Shown piece by piece: positions 30,839 through 38,697 of a stretch of DNA of 64,000 nt. The position numbers and the translations under genes are program-made. Origin of the DNA: Pseudomonas sp. NFIX28 (GTDB lineage: Bacteria; Pseudomonadota; Gammaproteobacteria; Pseudomonadales; Pseudomonadaceae); assembly GCF_900107395.1 (NCBI RefSeq), contig NZ_FNPW01000004.1, positions 186,001 through 250,000 on the forward strand, in the 5' to 3' direction. The notes below the pieces were generated by a model. That model was given only the letters and a program-made list of their open reading frames with translations. It did not search any database and was not told the DNA's origin. Each line of letters begins with the position of its first letter. Position 1 is the first letter of the stretch.

Positions 30839-32932
30839 TCAATCCGGCGTGCCGTGCACCACGCCCGCGGTGTTATCCATCAGGCTCTTGGTGGCGGTTT
30901 GCAGGAAGGCTTCCAGCTTGTGCTTCAACTCGGCGGTACGCGGTGCGTTCGGCACGACTTCGGCATGCGGGTTGGCGCCCAGTTCGTACTGGTAGATCTT
31001 CGGCGCCATTTCCTTCTCTCTGGGCAGTACCAGGATCTGGTCGGCGGTGACGATGGCAGTAGTTTGCTCGCTGCCCGACGGCTTGATCACGCCGAAACCG
31101 GTGTCGCCTTCCGGCAGGTTGAGCAGGTCACGCCCCCAGCACTGGTGACGCACTTCGCCACCCAGGCGGCCCATGATGGTCGGCACGATGTCGACCTGGG
31201 TGCCCACGGTGTGGTTGCGCTGGCCGAATTTTTCCTGGATGCCCGGCGCGATCATCAGCATCGGCACGTTGAAGCGGCCCAGGTCCATTTCGGTGATCTG
31301 GCGCTCGTTGCCGAAACCATGGTCGCCGACGACCACGAACAGCGTTTCCTTGAAGTACGGCTCTTTGCGCGCCTTCTCGAAGAACTGGCCCAGGGCCCAG
31401 TCGGAGTAGCGCATGGCGGTCAGGTGTTCGTTCAGGCTGCCACGGTTGGTCACCTTCTCCACCGGCAATGGCGTCGGCAAGGCATACGGCGTGTGGTTGG
31501 ACAGGGTCTGCAGCAGGGCATAGAACGGCTTGCCGTTTTCCCGCGCCTTCAGCTCTTCCAGGCCACGGTTGAACATGTCCTGGTCGGACACGCCCCAGGT
31601 CGGATCGGAGAACACCGGATCGACGAAGTCGTTGCGCCCGACGAAGTTGGTCATGCCCTGGTTGCTGAAGAAGCCCGACTGGTTGTCCCAGGCGAAATCG
31701 CCGTTGTAGACATACACGTCGTCATACTTGCGGGCACTCAGCACCTGCGGCAGGCCGGACAGCTTGTGGCTGCCCTCCGGGGTCTGCATCAGGTATTCGA
31801 AACCCGGCAGGTTGGGGAAGCAGGCCATGGTGGCGAACATGCCCTGGTGGGTATGGGTGCCGTTGGAGAAGAAACGGTCGAACAGCAAGCCTTCCTTGGA
31901 CAACTGGTCCAGGTACGGCGTGATGTTGCCCGGGCCGCCCAGGGCGCCCACCGAGTGACCGGCCATGCTTTCCATCAGGATCACGACCACGTTCTTGATC
32001 GGCAGGGTCTTGTCGGCCGGCGGCATGTAGTCGCGGCGCACGGCGGCGATATCGGCCTCCACCAGTTTGTCGTCCGGCATTACCAGCAGGTCGCGCACCA
32101 CTTGCTGCGCCTCAGGCTGCGGCAGGGTGGCTTTCCAGATATTGCTGCGGTCTTCGCCCATCCGGCTCTTGGCCGCTTCGACCAGCGACAGCGTGCCATT
32201 GAGGCCCAGCTGGTTGGCGAAGTTCGAATCGGTGGTGTAGACGTCGCCCCAACGCAGCGGCGGGCCCTGGCGCAGGGTGCCACGGGCGGCGACCACGCAG
32301 ATCAGCAGCAGGACCACGAATACCGCGGTGCGGGTATACCAGGGAGCGACTTGCCGGGTGCCGATGTTGCCACCGCTGAACGGGCCACGTGGCCGGGTCG
32401 CGCGGTCGGCGCCCTTGAACGCCAGGCTCAGCAGCCAGGTGCCGATGACCCAGGCCAACAGGTAGCGCACTACCGGGAAACCGTACCAGAGCATGCTCAT
32501 CACGGTTTTCGGGTCTTCCTTCACGTACTGGAAGACCAGGCCGTTGAGACGCTGGTGGAATTCACGGTAGAAGTCCATCTCCATCAGGCCGAGGAACAGC
32601 GCGACGCTCGAGACAATGGTCAGCCAGAGGCGGAAGAAGCCGCGAGCCGCCATGGCCCGGGCACTGAACACCGCCAGCAGCAGTGGAATACTGAGGTAGA
32701 CCACCAGGCGCACGTCGAAGCGCAGGCCGTTGGCGAAGGCTTCAAGGAAGGTCGAGGCCGGTGTGTCGAGGATCATCTCGCGGTTGTAGACCAGCAGCGC
32801 CACGCGCAGCAAAGACAGCATGACCATCATGACCAGCGCGCAGAGCAGCGTATAAGCCAGGTGCGATTTGACGGTCGGTTGCAGCAGGCGACTCGAGGCT
32901 CGCTGCTGACTCAGGGCGTCCGGGTTTGCCAT
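30839..32932 (-). CDS. LTA synthase-like alkaline-phosphatase-superfamily membrane protein
   Basis: 697 residues. About five membrane helices in residues 22-250 precede a large extracytoplasmic sulfatase-fold domain (about 310-650). Metal-site motifs include VVVILMESMAGHSVG, the nucleophile threonine region FSNGTHTHQGMFATM and VVVGDHGFGNE. The architecture is that of LtaS and of Gram-negative phosphoglycerol or phosphoethanolamine transferases. In a Gram-negative a role in modifying periplasmic glucans or another envelope glycan is the reasonable guess. It ends at the shared terminator. Confidence 0.85.
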   Translation of the reverse strand: MANPDALSQQRASSRLLQPTVKSHLAYTLLCALVMMVMLSLLRVALLVYNREMILDTPASTFLEAFANGLRFDVRLVVYLSIPLLLAVFSARAMAARGFFRLWLTIVSSVALFLGLMEMDFYREFHQRLNGLVFQYVKEDPKTVMSMLWYGFPVVRYLLAWVIGTWLLSLAFKGADRATRPRGPFSGGNIGTRQVAPWYTRTAVFVVLLLICVVAARGTLRQGPPLRWGDVYTTDSNFANQLGLNGTLSLVEAAKSRMGEDRSNIWKATLPQPEAQQVVRDLLVMPDDKLVEADIAAVRRDYMPPADKTLPIKNVVVILMESMAGHSVGALGGPGNITPYLDQLSKEGLLFDRFFSNGTHTHQGMFATMACFPNLPGFEYLMQTPEGSHKLSGLPQVLSARKYDDVYVYNGDFAWDNQSGFFSNQGMTNFVGRNDFVDPVFSDPTWGVSDQDMFNRGLEELKARENGKPFYALLQTLSNHTPYALPTPLPVEKVTNRGSLNEHLTAMRYSDWALGQFFEKARKEPYFKETLFVVVGDHGFGNERQITEMDLGRFNVPMLMIAPGIQEKFGQRNHTVGTQVDIVPTIMGRLGGEVRHQCWGRDLLNLPEGDTGFGVIKPSGSEQTTAIVTADQILVLPREKEMAPKIYQYELGANPHAEVVPNAPRTAELKHKLEAFLQTATKSLMDNTAGVVHGTPD

Positions 32933-33199
32933 ATCGTTTTAGGACCCAAATGGAAGTTGAAGTTGCGAAAAAAACAGCTGCGCTTTGCCCTCTTCTAGCC
33001 ACTCGGGGCTGGGGGGATGGCGCGGTGCGCAAATGTTGCACGATCAGCAGCGGCATTGCCATTGATTACTGGCAGGCGCCCTTGCCCGGCCGGCAACGGC
33101 CTGGAGCCTGAGATCGCTTGGGATGCAACGGAAAAACAATGCTGGCGGATTGTCGTGGAGGCTTTGTGAAAATTTCGTGCAGCGCATATTTGGTCACAT
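32933..33199. other. intergenic region upstream of the LTA-synthase-like gene
   Basis: About 267 bases with no supportable gene. Overlapping reading frames here have no family-like composition. It probably holds the promoter of the LTA-synthase-like gene. Confidence 0.4.
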
Positions 33200-33385
33200 A
33201 AAAAAAGCCCTGGTGGGGCGTCTTCCGGGCTTCCTCGGCGGGCTGTTCGGCACCGGCAACGACTGTCGCGACAACGCCAAGAGGCCGCTGCGCATGGGCC
33301 GCTTGCCGTCAGGCGGATGGCCAAGCATAAGGCGGGACGCAGGGCCGTCGGCGGACGGCCGCTGCGCTGGCGGCACCGCCAGCCT
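33200..33385 (-). ncRNA. highly structured 3' region with terminator; possible small RNA
   Basis: Immediately after the stop of the 63-residue membrane protein, minus-strand RNA would form CTGGCGG/CCGCCAG (33367-33382), GGCCGTC/GACGGCC (33343-33360) and TGTCGCGACA (33264-33273). It would end in a stem AGCCCGG/CC-A-GGGCT followed by seven T (33200-33231). The terminator lies 155 bp past the gene, far for a plain 3' end. It could be a long structured UTR or a 3'-derived small RNA; no known RNA family is recognised. Confidence 0.3.
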
Positions 33386-33577
33386 TCAGAGCCGCACGTT
33401 ACCCCGTGGCCCGGCAATCGCCCAGATGATCAGGCCCAGGACCGGCAACAGGATGATCAACAGCACCCAGAGGATTTTCATCCCGGTTTCGGCGCCGCTC
33501 TTAAGCACATTGATGATCGCCCAGATATCCAGCGCGAGGATGATCAATCCAACCAGCGTATTGAAGGTGGAACCCAT
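33386..33577 (-). CDS. small two-helix membrane protein (PLD nuclease N-terminal type)
   Basis: 63 residues from ATG 33577 (MGSTFNTLVGLIILALDIWA) with TAGGAG upstream. Two hydrophobic helices are separated by NVLKSGAETGMK; the second is WVLLIILLPVLGLIIWAIAGPRG. The pattern matches the short phospholipase-D-nuclease N-terminal (PLDc_N) domain occurring alone. Function is unknown. Confidence 0.75.
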   Translation of the reverse strand: MGSTFNTLVGLIILALDIWAIINVLKSGAETGMKILWVLLIILLPVLGLIIWAIAGPRGNVRL

Positions 33578-33662
33578 GGTGTCGCTCCTAAGTGAGGGCT
33601 TGCCCACTTAGGATAGTCGGCCAGCGCCGGGGTTCCTTTTTATTGCCGGCGCGGCCAGGCGC

Positions 33663-34193
33663 TCAGACGTGGATCGCGACCTTGAGCGTTTCCAGCGCCG
33701 GCGCGGCGGCGATGCCGGCTTCGGCGCACAGCTCCAGCACGCGCGGAACATCGTTGCCGTAGACCAGTACCACTTGCAGCTCGTCGTCCAGCAATTGGCT
33801 GAAGTTCATCAGCACATAACCGCCGTTTTCCGGGTTCATGCTGCCCATCTGGATCTGGATGCGGTTGAGCGCCGTCAGGGCCTCGGTCTTGGCCAGTTGC
33901 TTGGGCTTGATGTTGAACGCCACGCCCGGACCGAAAGACGCGACGATCTGCGCGAACAGGTCCATATAGGTATCGGCCTGGAACAGCACGGTTTCCGGCA
34001 GGCTGCCGACCACCACCCATTCGCCCAGCGGGATGGGGAAGCTGTCGTCGTAGTTGATGTCCGGGTTGGCGGCCAGGAAGGCCTGGGGATCGGCGTAGGC
34101 CTGGGCGGCTTCGTCGGCGATCCGCAGGATTTCTTCTTCGCCCATGCAGCCGGAGCTGATTTTCGTGATGAGTTCGGCGAGGACGGTTTTCAT
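33663..34193 (-). CDS. hypothetical protein, 176 residues
   Basis: I do not recognise this family. ATG 34193 has AGGA nearby. The protein (MKTVLAELITKISSGCMGEE) is acidic, soluble and has no signal peptide or membrane segment. It begins with a helical part rich in Glu/Ala, then a segment around PIPLGEWVVVGSLPETVLFQ, and ends with alternating hydrophobic strands (ELQVVLVYGNDVPRVLELC). Coding character is good: it stays in frame, has GC-rich third positions, and a clean start and stop. It stands alone, between small genes of the same strand. Confidence 0.65.
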   Translation of the reverse strand: MKTVLAELITKISSGCMGEEEILRIADEAAQAYADPQAFLAANPDINYDDSFPIPLGEWVVVGSLPETVLFQADTYMDLFAQIVASFGPGVAFNIKPKQLAKTEALTALNRIQIQMGSMNPENGGYVLMNFSQLLDDELQVVLVYGNDVPRVLELCAEAGIAAAPALETLKVAIHV

Positions 34194-34270
34194 GGGCGGA
34201 TCCTGAGACGGGGGAAATTTCGAGGGCGCGAAGGATAGCTTAAAGCGCAGCGGCCAGCTAATCGGCTGCT

Positions 34271-34345
34271 GTAGCCCGCTTGCTGGCGAGCGAGGCAATG
34301 CGCGGTGTCAGCTGGGGCGCTATCGCGAGCAAGCTTCGCTCCTAC
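34271..34345. repeat. REP-like pair
   Basis: GTAGCCCGCTTGCTGGCGAG at 34271 and the inverse ATCGCGAGCAAGCTTCGCTC from 34322, ending in CCTAC at 34345. This is the AAGCTTGCTCGCGAT variant of the genus REP, between two minus-strand genes. Confidence 0.75.
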
Positions 34346-34365
34346 AGAAGAGCTGCAGCTCCTGA

Positions 34366-34884
34366 TCACGCCAGCAGTTTTTCCAGCTGCGCGGTGGTAT
34401 CGACGGCGCCCATGGTCTTCGCCGCGTCCAGCGCACTCACGCCATTGGCGTCGGTGGCCCGTGGGTTGGCGCCCTTGCTGATCAGGTAGTCGACGATTTC
34501 CGTGCGGTTGAACATCGCCGCCATCATCAGCGCGGTGCGCCCATCAAAGGACGAGCCTTCGATCTCGGCCCCGCCTTCCACCAGCGCCTTGACCACCGCC
34601 AGGTCGCCCTTGAACGCCGCGCCGGCGATCGGGCTCTGGCCATTGTCGTTGCGGATCTCGGGGTCGGCCTTGTGCTTGAGCAAGACCTGCACCGCGTCCA
34701 CATGCCCGTAGTAGCTGGCCAGCATCAGCAGGGTGTCGCCCTTGTGATTGCGCAGGTTGACCGGCAGACCGCTGCTCGCCAGCTTGTCGAGCATCTGGGC
34801 GTCGCCTTGACGTGCGACGTTGAAGACCTGCTCGGTAAACTCGGCGGCTTCTTCTGCGGTCATCTGGCGGCTTTTGTCTGACAT
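34366..34884 (-). CDS. ankyrin-repeat protein
   Basis: 172 residues from ATG 34884 (MSDKSRQMTAEEAAEFTEQV) with GGAG upstream. After a helical N-terminus there are about four ankyrin repeats, e.g. NHKGDTLLMLASYYGHVDAV, NDNGQSPIAGAAFKGDLAVV and DGRTALMMAAMFNRTEIVDY. No signal peptide. It is a protein-interaction scaffold with an unknown partner. Small cytoplasmic ankyrin proteins in Pseudomonas are sometimes near catalase genes, but none is here. Confidence 0.88.
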   Translation of the reverse strand: MSDKSRQMTAEEAAEFTEQVFNVARQGDAQMLDKLASSGLPVNLRNHKGDTLLMLASYYGHVDAVQVLLKHKADPEIRNDNGQSPIAGAAFKGDLAVVKALVEGGAEIEGSSFDGRTALMMAAMFNRTEIVDYLISKGANPRATDANGVSALDAAKTMGAVDTTAQLEKLLA

Positions 34885-34981
34885 CGGGAACTCCACTTTC
34901 GGCCAATCGGAAAGCCGCTAGTTTCCCCAAGCGGCTCCCGCCCTGTCATCCCTTTTTTCTCAAGGATGACCATAGCCAGAA

Positions 34982-36814
34982 TCAATAACGGTGCCGGCCG
35001 GCGCAAATGTCCGCCAGCACCGCCTCCGTCACCTGGACGTAAGTCGCTGACCCCGGCAACCAGGCATACACCGGATCGCCACCGGTCTTGGTCGGGTCGA
35101 AGGCTTCCTCCTTGAGCCGGGTCTTCTGGTACTTGAAGGTGCCGGTGGTTTCCATTTTCACCTTGACCCGCAGGAACAGCGGCACCGCGTAGCCTGGCAG
35201 ATGCTCGCGGGCGAACTGCAGCAGCTCGGTGAAATCCAGGGTCGCCAGGGATTCGGCCGGGGTGATCGCCGCCATCCCGGCGCGACCGTTGGTGTTGTGC
35301 ACTTCCACGCCATAGGCCACCGCCTCGGCGACCTGCGGATGCTGCAGGAGGATGTTCTCCACCTCGGTGGTGGAGACGTTTTCGCCCTTCCAGCGATAGG
35401 TGTCGCCCAGGCGGTCGATGAACTGCGCATGGCCAAAGCCGATATCGCGCAGCAGGTCGCCGGTATTGAAGTAACGGTCGCCCTTCTCGAAGACGTCGGT
35501 GAGGATCACCTTCAGGTTTTTTTCCGGCTCGGTGTAGCCGTCCAGCGGCGCCTTGTCGTCGATCTTCGCCAGCAGCAGGCCCTGCCCGCCCTTGGCGACC
35601 TTCTGCATGAAGCCGGAACCGTCGCGGATCGGCGCACAGGTGTCGTGGGCGTACTCCACCAGCGCCCAGGGCGCCAGGGAAAAGCCCACGGTGTTGTCGA
35701 AGTTGAGCACGTTGGTAAAGCCGATATTGCCGTCGCTGGCGGCATACAGCTCGCAGATATGCTCCACGCCGAAACGCTGCTTGAACGGCCCCCACACGCC
35801 GGGGCGCAGGCCGTTGCCGACCATTTTCACCACGCTGTTGTCACGGTCCTGCTCGCTGGCGGGCTGGTCGATCAGGTAACGACACAGCTCGCCCACATAA
35901 CCGATGGTGGTCGCCTTGAACCGCCGGGCATCGTCCCAGAACCGGCTGGCGCTGAACTTGCGGCGAATGGCGAAGCCCGAGGCGCCGCTGATGGCCGAGC
36001 CCCAGCACACGCACAGGCCCGTGGCGTGATACAGCGGCAAGGTGCAATACAGGATGTCGGTCGGCTGCATATCGAGGGCGATCATGCCGAAGCTGGCCGA
36101 GGTTCGCATCCAGCGTCCGTGCTTGAAAATACCCGCCTTGGGCAGCCCGGTGGTGCCGGAGGTGTAGATATAGAAGCACGGGTCGTCGAGATAGATCCGC
36201 GCGGTACTGGGGGGATTGGCGGACGCACTGCCGGCACTGGCAGCCATCAGGTCGGTGTAGCCGGCGGGGGTGGGCCCGGGCGCCGCATCCGGATCGGCAA
36301 CGAACCAGGTGCGTGCCTCGTCGATGGCGACCTGCTCGCGAATCGCCGCATAGGCCTTTAGCAGTTCGCCGCCGACCACGACGGCCACCGGCTTCACCAG
36401 GTTCACGCTGTGCACCAGCACGCTGCCGGTCTGCGCGGTGTTGAGCATGGCGCAGATGCCGCCAAGCTTGGCCACCGCCAGCACGCTGACCAGCAACTCG
36501 GGACGGTTCTCGACAAAGATCGCCACCACGTCGCCCTTGCCGATGCCCTGGCTGGCCAGGTAATGGGCGATGCGGTTGGCCCACTGGTTGGCCTGCGCGT
36601 AAGTGAACACTCGGTCGCCGTATAGCAGCGCCGGGCCGTCGGGGTTGCGTTGCGCGGCCTGCTCGAAGGTCCAGCCCAGCCCGCAAGGCTGGTCGGCGTG
36701 CTTGACGTTGGCGATCCGCATGCCCTTGATGACCCGCGGCAACGCCCGGGCGATGGAGGGCAATTTGCGCAGCATCATGCCCCAGGTAATCATGTCGTGC
36801 TGACGAGTGCTCAT
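34982..36814 (-). CDS. long-chain fatty-acyl-CoA synthetase (AMP-forming)
   Basis: 610 residues from ATG 36814 (MSTRQHDMITWGMMLRKLPS) with AGGAG six bases upstream. AMP-binding motifs are visible: YIYTSGTTGLPKAGIFKHGR (about residue 215), a YAASDGNIGF segment, NTGDLL (the Y/F-R-T-G-D-type motif) and RWKGENVSTTEVENIL. It resembles the very-long-chain/fatty-acid-transport type of acyl-CoA ligases rather than FadD. The substrate chain is unknown. It is transcribed alone; the next upstream gene on this strand is more than 1.1 kb away. Confidence 0.88.
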   Translation of the reverse strand: MSTRQHDMITWGMMLRKLPSIARALPRVIKGMRIANVKHADQPCGLGWTFEQAAQRNPDGPALLYGDRVFTYAQANQWANRIAHYLASQGIGKGDVVAIFVENRPELLVSVLAVAKLGGICAMLNTAQTGSVLVHSVNLVKPVAVVVGGELLKAYAAIREQVAIDEARTWFVADPDAAPGPTPAGYTDLMAASAGSASANPPSTARIYLDDPCFYIYTSGTTGLPKAGIFKHGRWMRTSASFGMIALDMQPTDILYCTLPLYHATGLCVCWGSAISGASGFAIRRKFSASRFWDDARRFKATTIGYVGELCRYLIDQPASEQDRDNSVVKMVGNGLRPGVWGPFKQRFGVEHICELYAASDGNIGFTNVLNFDNTVGFSLAPWALVEYAHDTCAPIRDGSGFMQKVAKGGQGLLLAKIDDKAPLDGYTEPEKNLKVILTDVFEKGDRYFNTGDLLRDIGFGHAQFIDRLGDTYRWKGENVSTTEVENILLQHPQVAEAVAYGVEVHNTNGRAGMAAITPAESLATLDFTELLQFAREHLPGYAVPLFLRVKVKMETTGTFKYQKTRLKEEAFDPTKTGGDPVYAWLPGSATYVQVTEAVLADICAGRHRY

Positions 36815-37413
36815 GACGGCTCCTGCTCGACGCAAAAAGGTTCCTGCACCAGCCAGGCCGGGCAGGCAGACAAGGTCGACGGGATGGCTCAGCTAGGCGC
36901 CGAGCGTGGGCCGCCACGGCAAGCCGGAGGAGAAAGGCTGGGCGTGCAAGTGGCAAAAGCGCAGAGCATGGCGTTCATGGATGACGTCCTATTTTCTTAT
37001 TATCAGGCGCCCATGACCCAAGGGATCACGACGCATTGACTGTCCATGTCGATGAAGCGTCTGGTTGACCTGTACAGCCCGGAATATCGAGGCGCGGGGC
37101 TTTAGTGCAAGGGTTGTTGCAAAGCCGCTGCTGGCAAAAAAATACGTCAGCGGTTCCTGGGCTGTACACGGAGTTTTTGCAAAGTTTTGTATCTTCTCGA
37201 CGCCGTCAGGCTCTTCACCGCAAAGGGCTGGCCTGCGGCTGAATCATTTGCATGGACGGACTGTCACAGGGGTTATGAACCTCGGCCTTGCGGCGGCCAG
37301 GATCTCGCAAAATGCAGGATGCATGATGGCCGTTCATGCAAATTGCACGGCCGCTTAAACGGCAAATAACATTAACTGTTTGATTAATAACGAATTTTTA
37401 AAAATATTAAGGC
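36815..37413. other. long intergenic region upstream of the DUF3509 gene
   Basis: About 600 bases without a supportable gene. It becomes AT-rich near 37350-37410. Two nested dyads lie there: GCATGA (37321) with TCATGC (37334-37339), and GGCCGT (37328) with ACGGCC (ending 37352). These are plausible activator-binding sites for the promoter just downstream. The rest shows nothing recognisable. Confidence 0.45.
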
Positions 37414-37429
37414 TGGCACAATCGCTGCA
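37414..37429 (+). promoter_or_regulatory. sigma-54 (-24/-12) type promoter
   Basis: TGGCACAATCGCTGCA, with GG at 37415-37416 and GC at 37427-37428, exactly ten bases apart as sigma-54 requires. It is 48 bp before the DUF3509 start, and an AT-rich stretch that could bind IHF lies just upstream (37375-37410). Confidence 0.65.
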
Positions 37430-37476
37430 CCTATCACTCTGGGTTTGCCATTCAAGAACCAATGGAGCTGATAGAC

Positions 37477-37755
37477 ATGAGCCTGATCCAAGAAAAATTC
37501 GCTTCCCTGTTCTCCAACTACGAAGTGACCACTCAGCCACGTCCAGATGGCGGCATCCTGCTGACGCTGCGTAACAGCGAAGGTAAACAGCTCAAACGCT
37601 CGATTTCCTATGCGCAGCTGCATGCGGGGGACCAGTTGTCGTGGGTGATCAGCGCGCTGCGTCGCGACCTCGCCGAACAGGCCAGCGAATTGCCTCAGAT
37701 TTCCCTGCTGCAAAGCCAGAACCGTTTTGCCTTGCCGTCCTATCACTCGCTGTAA
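37477..37755 (+). CDS. DUF3509 protein
   Basis: 92 residues from ATG 37477 (MSLIQEKFASLFSNYEVTTQ); an in-frame ATG at 37462 would add five residues. The pattern, with PRPDGGILLTL, a KRSISYAQL segment and a C-terminal amphipathic part, is the Pseudomonas-restricted DUF3509 family of unknown function. A good sigma-54 promoter precedes it. No membrane segment. Confidence 0.85.
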   Translation: MSLIQEKFASLFSNYEVTTQPRPDGGILLTLRNSEGKQLKRSISYAQLHAGDQLSWVISALRRDLAEQASELPQISLLQSQNRFALPSYHSL

Positions 37756-37787
37756 ATCCGGACAGCGTGATAACCGACAGCCCTGTT

Positions 37788-37820
37788 CAGGCCGTGCCAG
37801 CCTTGTGCTGACACGGCCTG
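37788..37820. terminator. hairpin after the DUF3509 gene
   Basis: CAGGCCGTG and CACGGCCTG (9-bp perfect stem), with a partly paired interior, 32 bp past the stop. It lacks a T tract, so it is a weak terminator or an mRNA-end stabiliser. Confidence 0.5.
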
Positions 37821-37943
37821 AATGGTTTCACAACGCCGCGTATCGATAACGCGAAGCTCGACGCCCTCGCCTGCTTTCCCCTTCACCCCGTCTTCACGGG
37901 CTGCCAGCAAGTGTTCGACGGACTCAGCCCGGGCGGCGTGGGC

Positions 37944-38489
37944 TCAATCCTCCAGGCGCGGGAACTGGCTGGCGATATCGGAACCGGTGGCGGTGGCGAC
38001 CCAGCCTTGCGGGTTGTTGAACATGCGGATTGCCACCAGGTAGGGGTTTTCGCCCATGTCAAACCAGTGCGCGGTCCCGGCCGGTACCGAGATCAGATCG
38101 TTCTTCTCGCAGAGCACGGCGTACACGTAATCATCGATATGCAGGCTGAACAGGCCGCGACCGGCGACGAAAAAGCGCACTTCGTCCTCGCCGTGGCGGT
38201 GCTCATCGAGGAACTTGGCGCGCAGCTCAGCCTTCTGCGGATGATTATTGTCGAGGCTGAGCACATCGACGCTGATATAGCCGCGCTCGGTCATCAGGCG
38301 GTCGATCTGTTGCTGATAGGCGCTTATCACTTCTTCCTGGCTGGCGCCCGGCTGGATCCGCGTCGCGGCTTGCCAGCGATCGAAACGCACGCCCTGTTCG
38401 GCCAGGGTCGCGGCGATATCGTCGAAATGGGTCAGCACCTTGTTCGGCAGGTCCGGGCTGGATACGTGGTAAACGGACAGGCTGCTCAT
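37944..38489 (-). CDS. mtnD: acireductone dioxygenase
   Basis: Cupin metalloenzyme of methionine salvage that splits acireductone with O2 to the 2-keto precursor of methionine and formate. 181 residues starting MSSLSVYHVSSPDLPNKVLT. Metal ligands are in DEHRHGEDEVRFF (about 95-107, H-x-H and E) and in AGTAHWFDMG (about 140). In other Pseudomonas mtnB-mtnD-mtnC sit together after the MFS gene. Here mtnB is reduced to a remnant at 38595-38697, and mtnC is not downstream. The gene itself looks intact. Confidence 0.94.
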   Translation of the reverse strand: MSSLSVYHVSSPDLPNKVLTHFDDIAATLAEQGVRFDRWQAATRIQPGASQEEVISAYQQQIDRLMTERGYISVDVLSLDNNHPQKAELRAKFLDEHRHGEDEVRFFVAGRGLFSLHIDDYVYAVLCEKNDLISVPAGTAHWFDMGENPYLVAIRMFNNPQGWVATATGSDIASQFPRLED

Positions 38490-38594
38490 CTTGGCAATTC
38501 CTCGTTATCGGCAGTGCGCTGCGGCTCTTGCAGTCCGGTCAGGCAATGCGGTCATCAGGCGGTGGCCCCTTCGTTGGAAGAAAGCCTTAACGGT

Positions 38595-38697
38595 TCAACC
38601 AGCGCGAATCTTCAACTCGCACCGCAACAGGTATTCGACGGCTTCGATCCGGCGCGGCACGTCATTGATGCGCGCGCCAGGTCAATCGCCCACGGGC
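38595..38697 (-). pseudogene. mtnB: remnant of mtnB (methylthioribulose-1-phosphate dehydratase), 3' end only
   Basis: Directly after the MFS stop, the minus strand reads GARINDVPRRIEAVEYLLRC followed by ELKIRAG and stop (TGA at 38595-38597). This matches the C-terminus I remember for Pseudomonas MtnB (TWGAR-[MI]-[SN]-D-x-x-R-x-[IV]-EA-x-E-[FY]-L-x-x-CELK). The preceding TTGACCTGG fits the Leu-Thr-Trp before GAR if one or two bases are restored. So roughly the last 34 codons survive with a frameshift, and some 170 codons are gone. From memory mtnB lies exactly between the MFS gene and mtnD in related genomes. Confidence 0.78.

Noticed and set aside
30854..32998. 714-codon plus-strand frame
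   Set aside because: Antisense to the LTA-synthase-like gene; composition not protein-like.
33123..33611. 162-codon plus-strand frame
   Set aside because: It covers the structured region and the antisense of the 63-residue membrane gene; no coding character.
36895..37039. Short frames near the acyl-CoA ligase promoter
   Set aside because: Low-complexity, unsupported by ribosome sites or conserved pattern.
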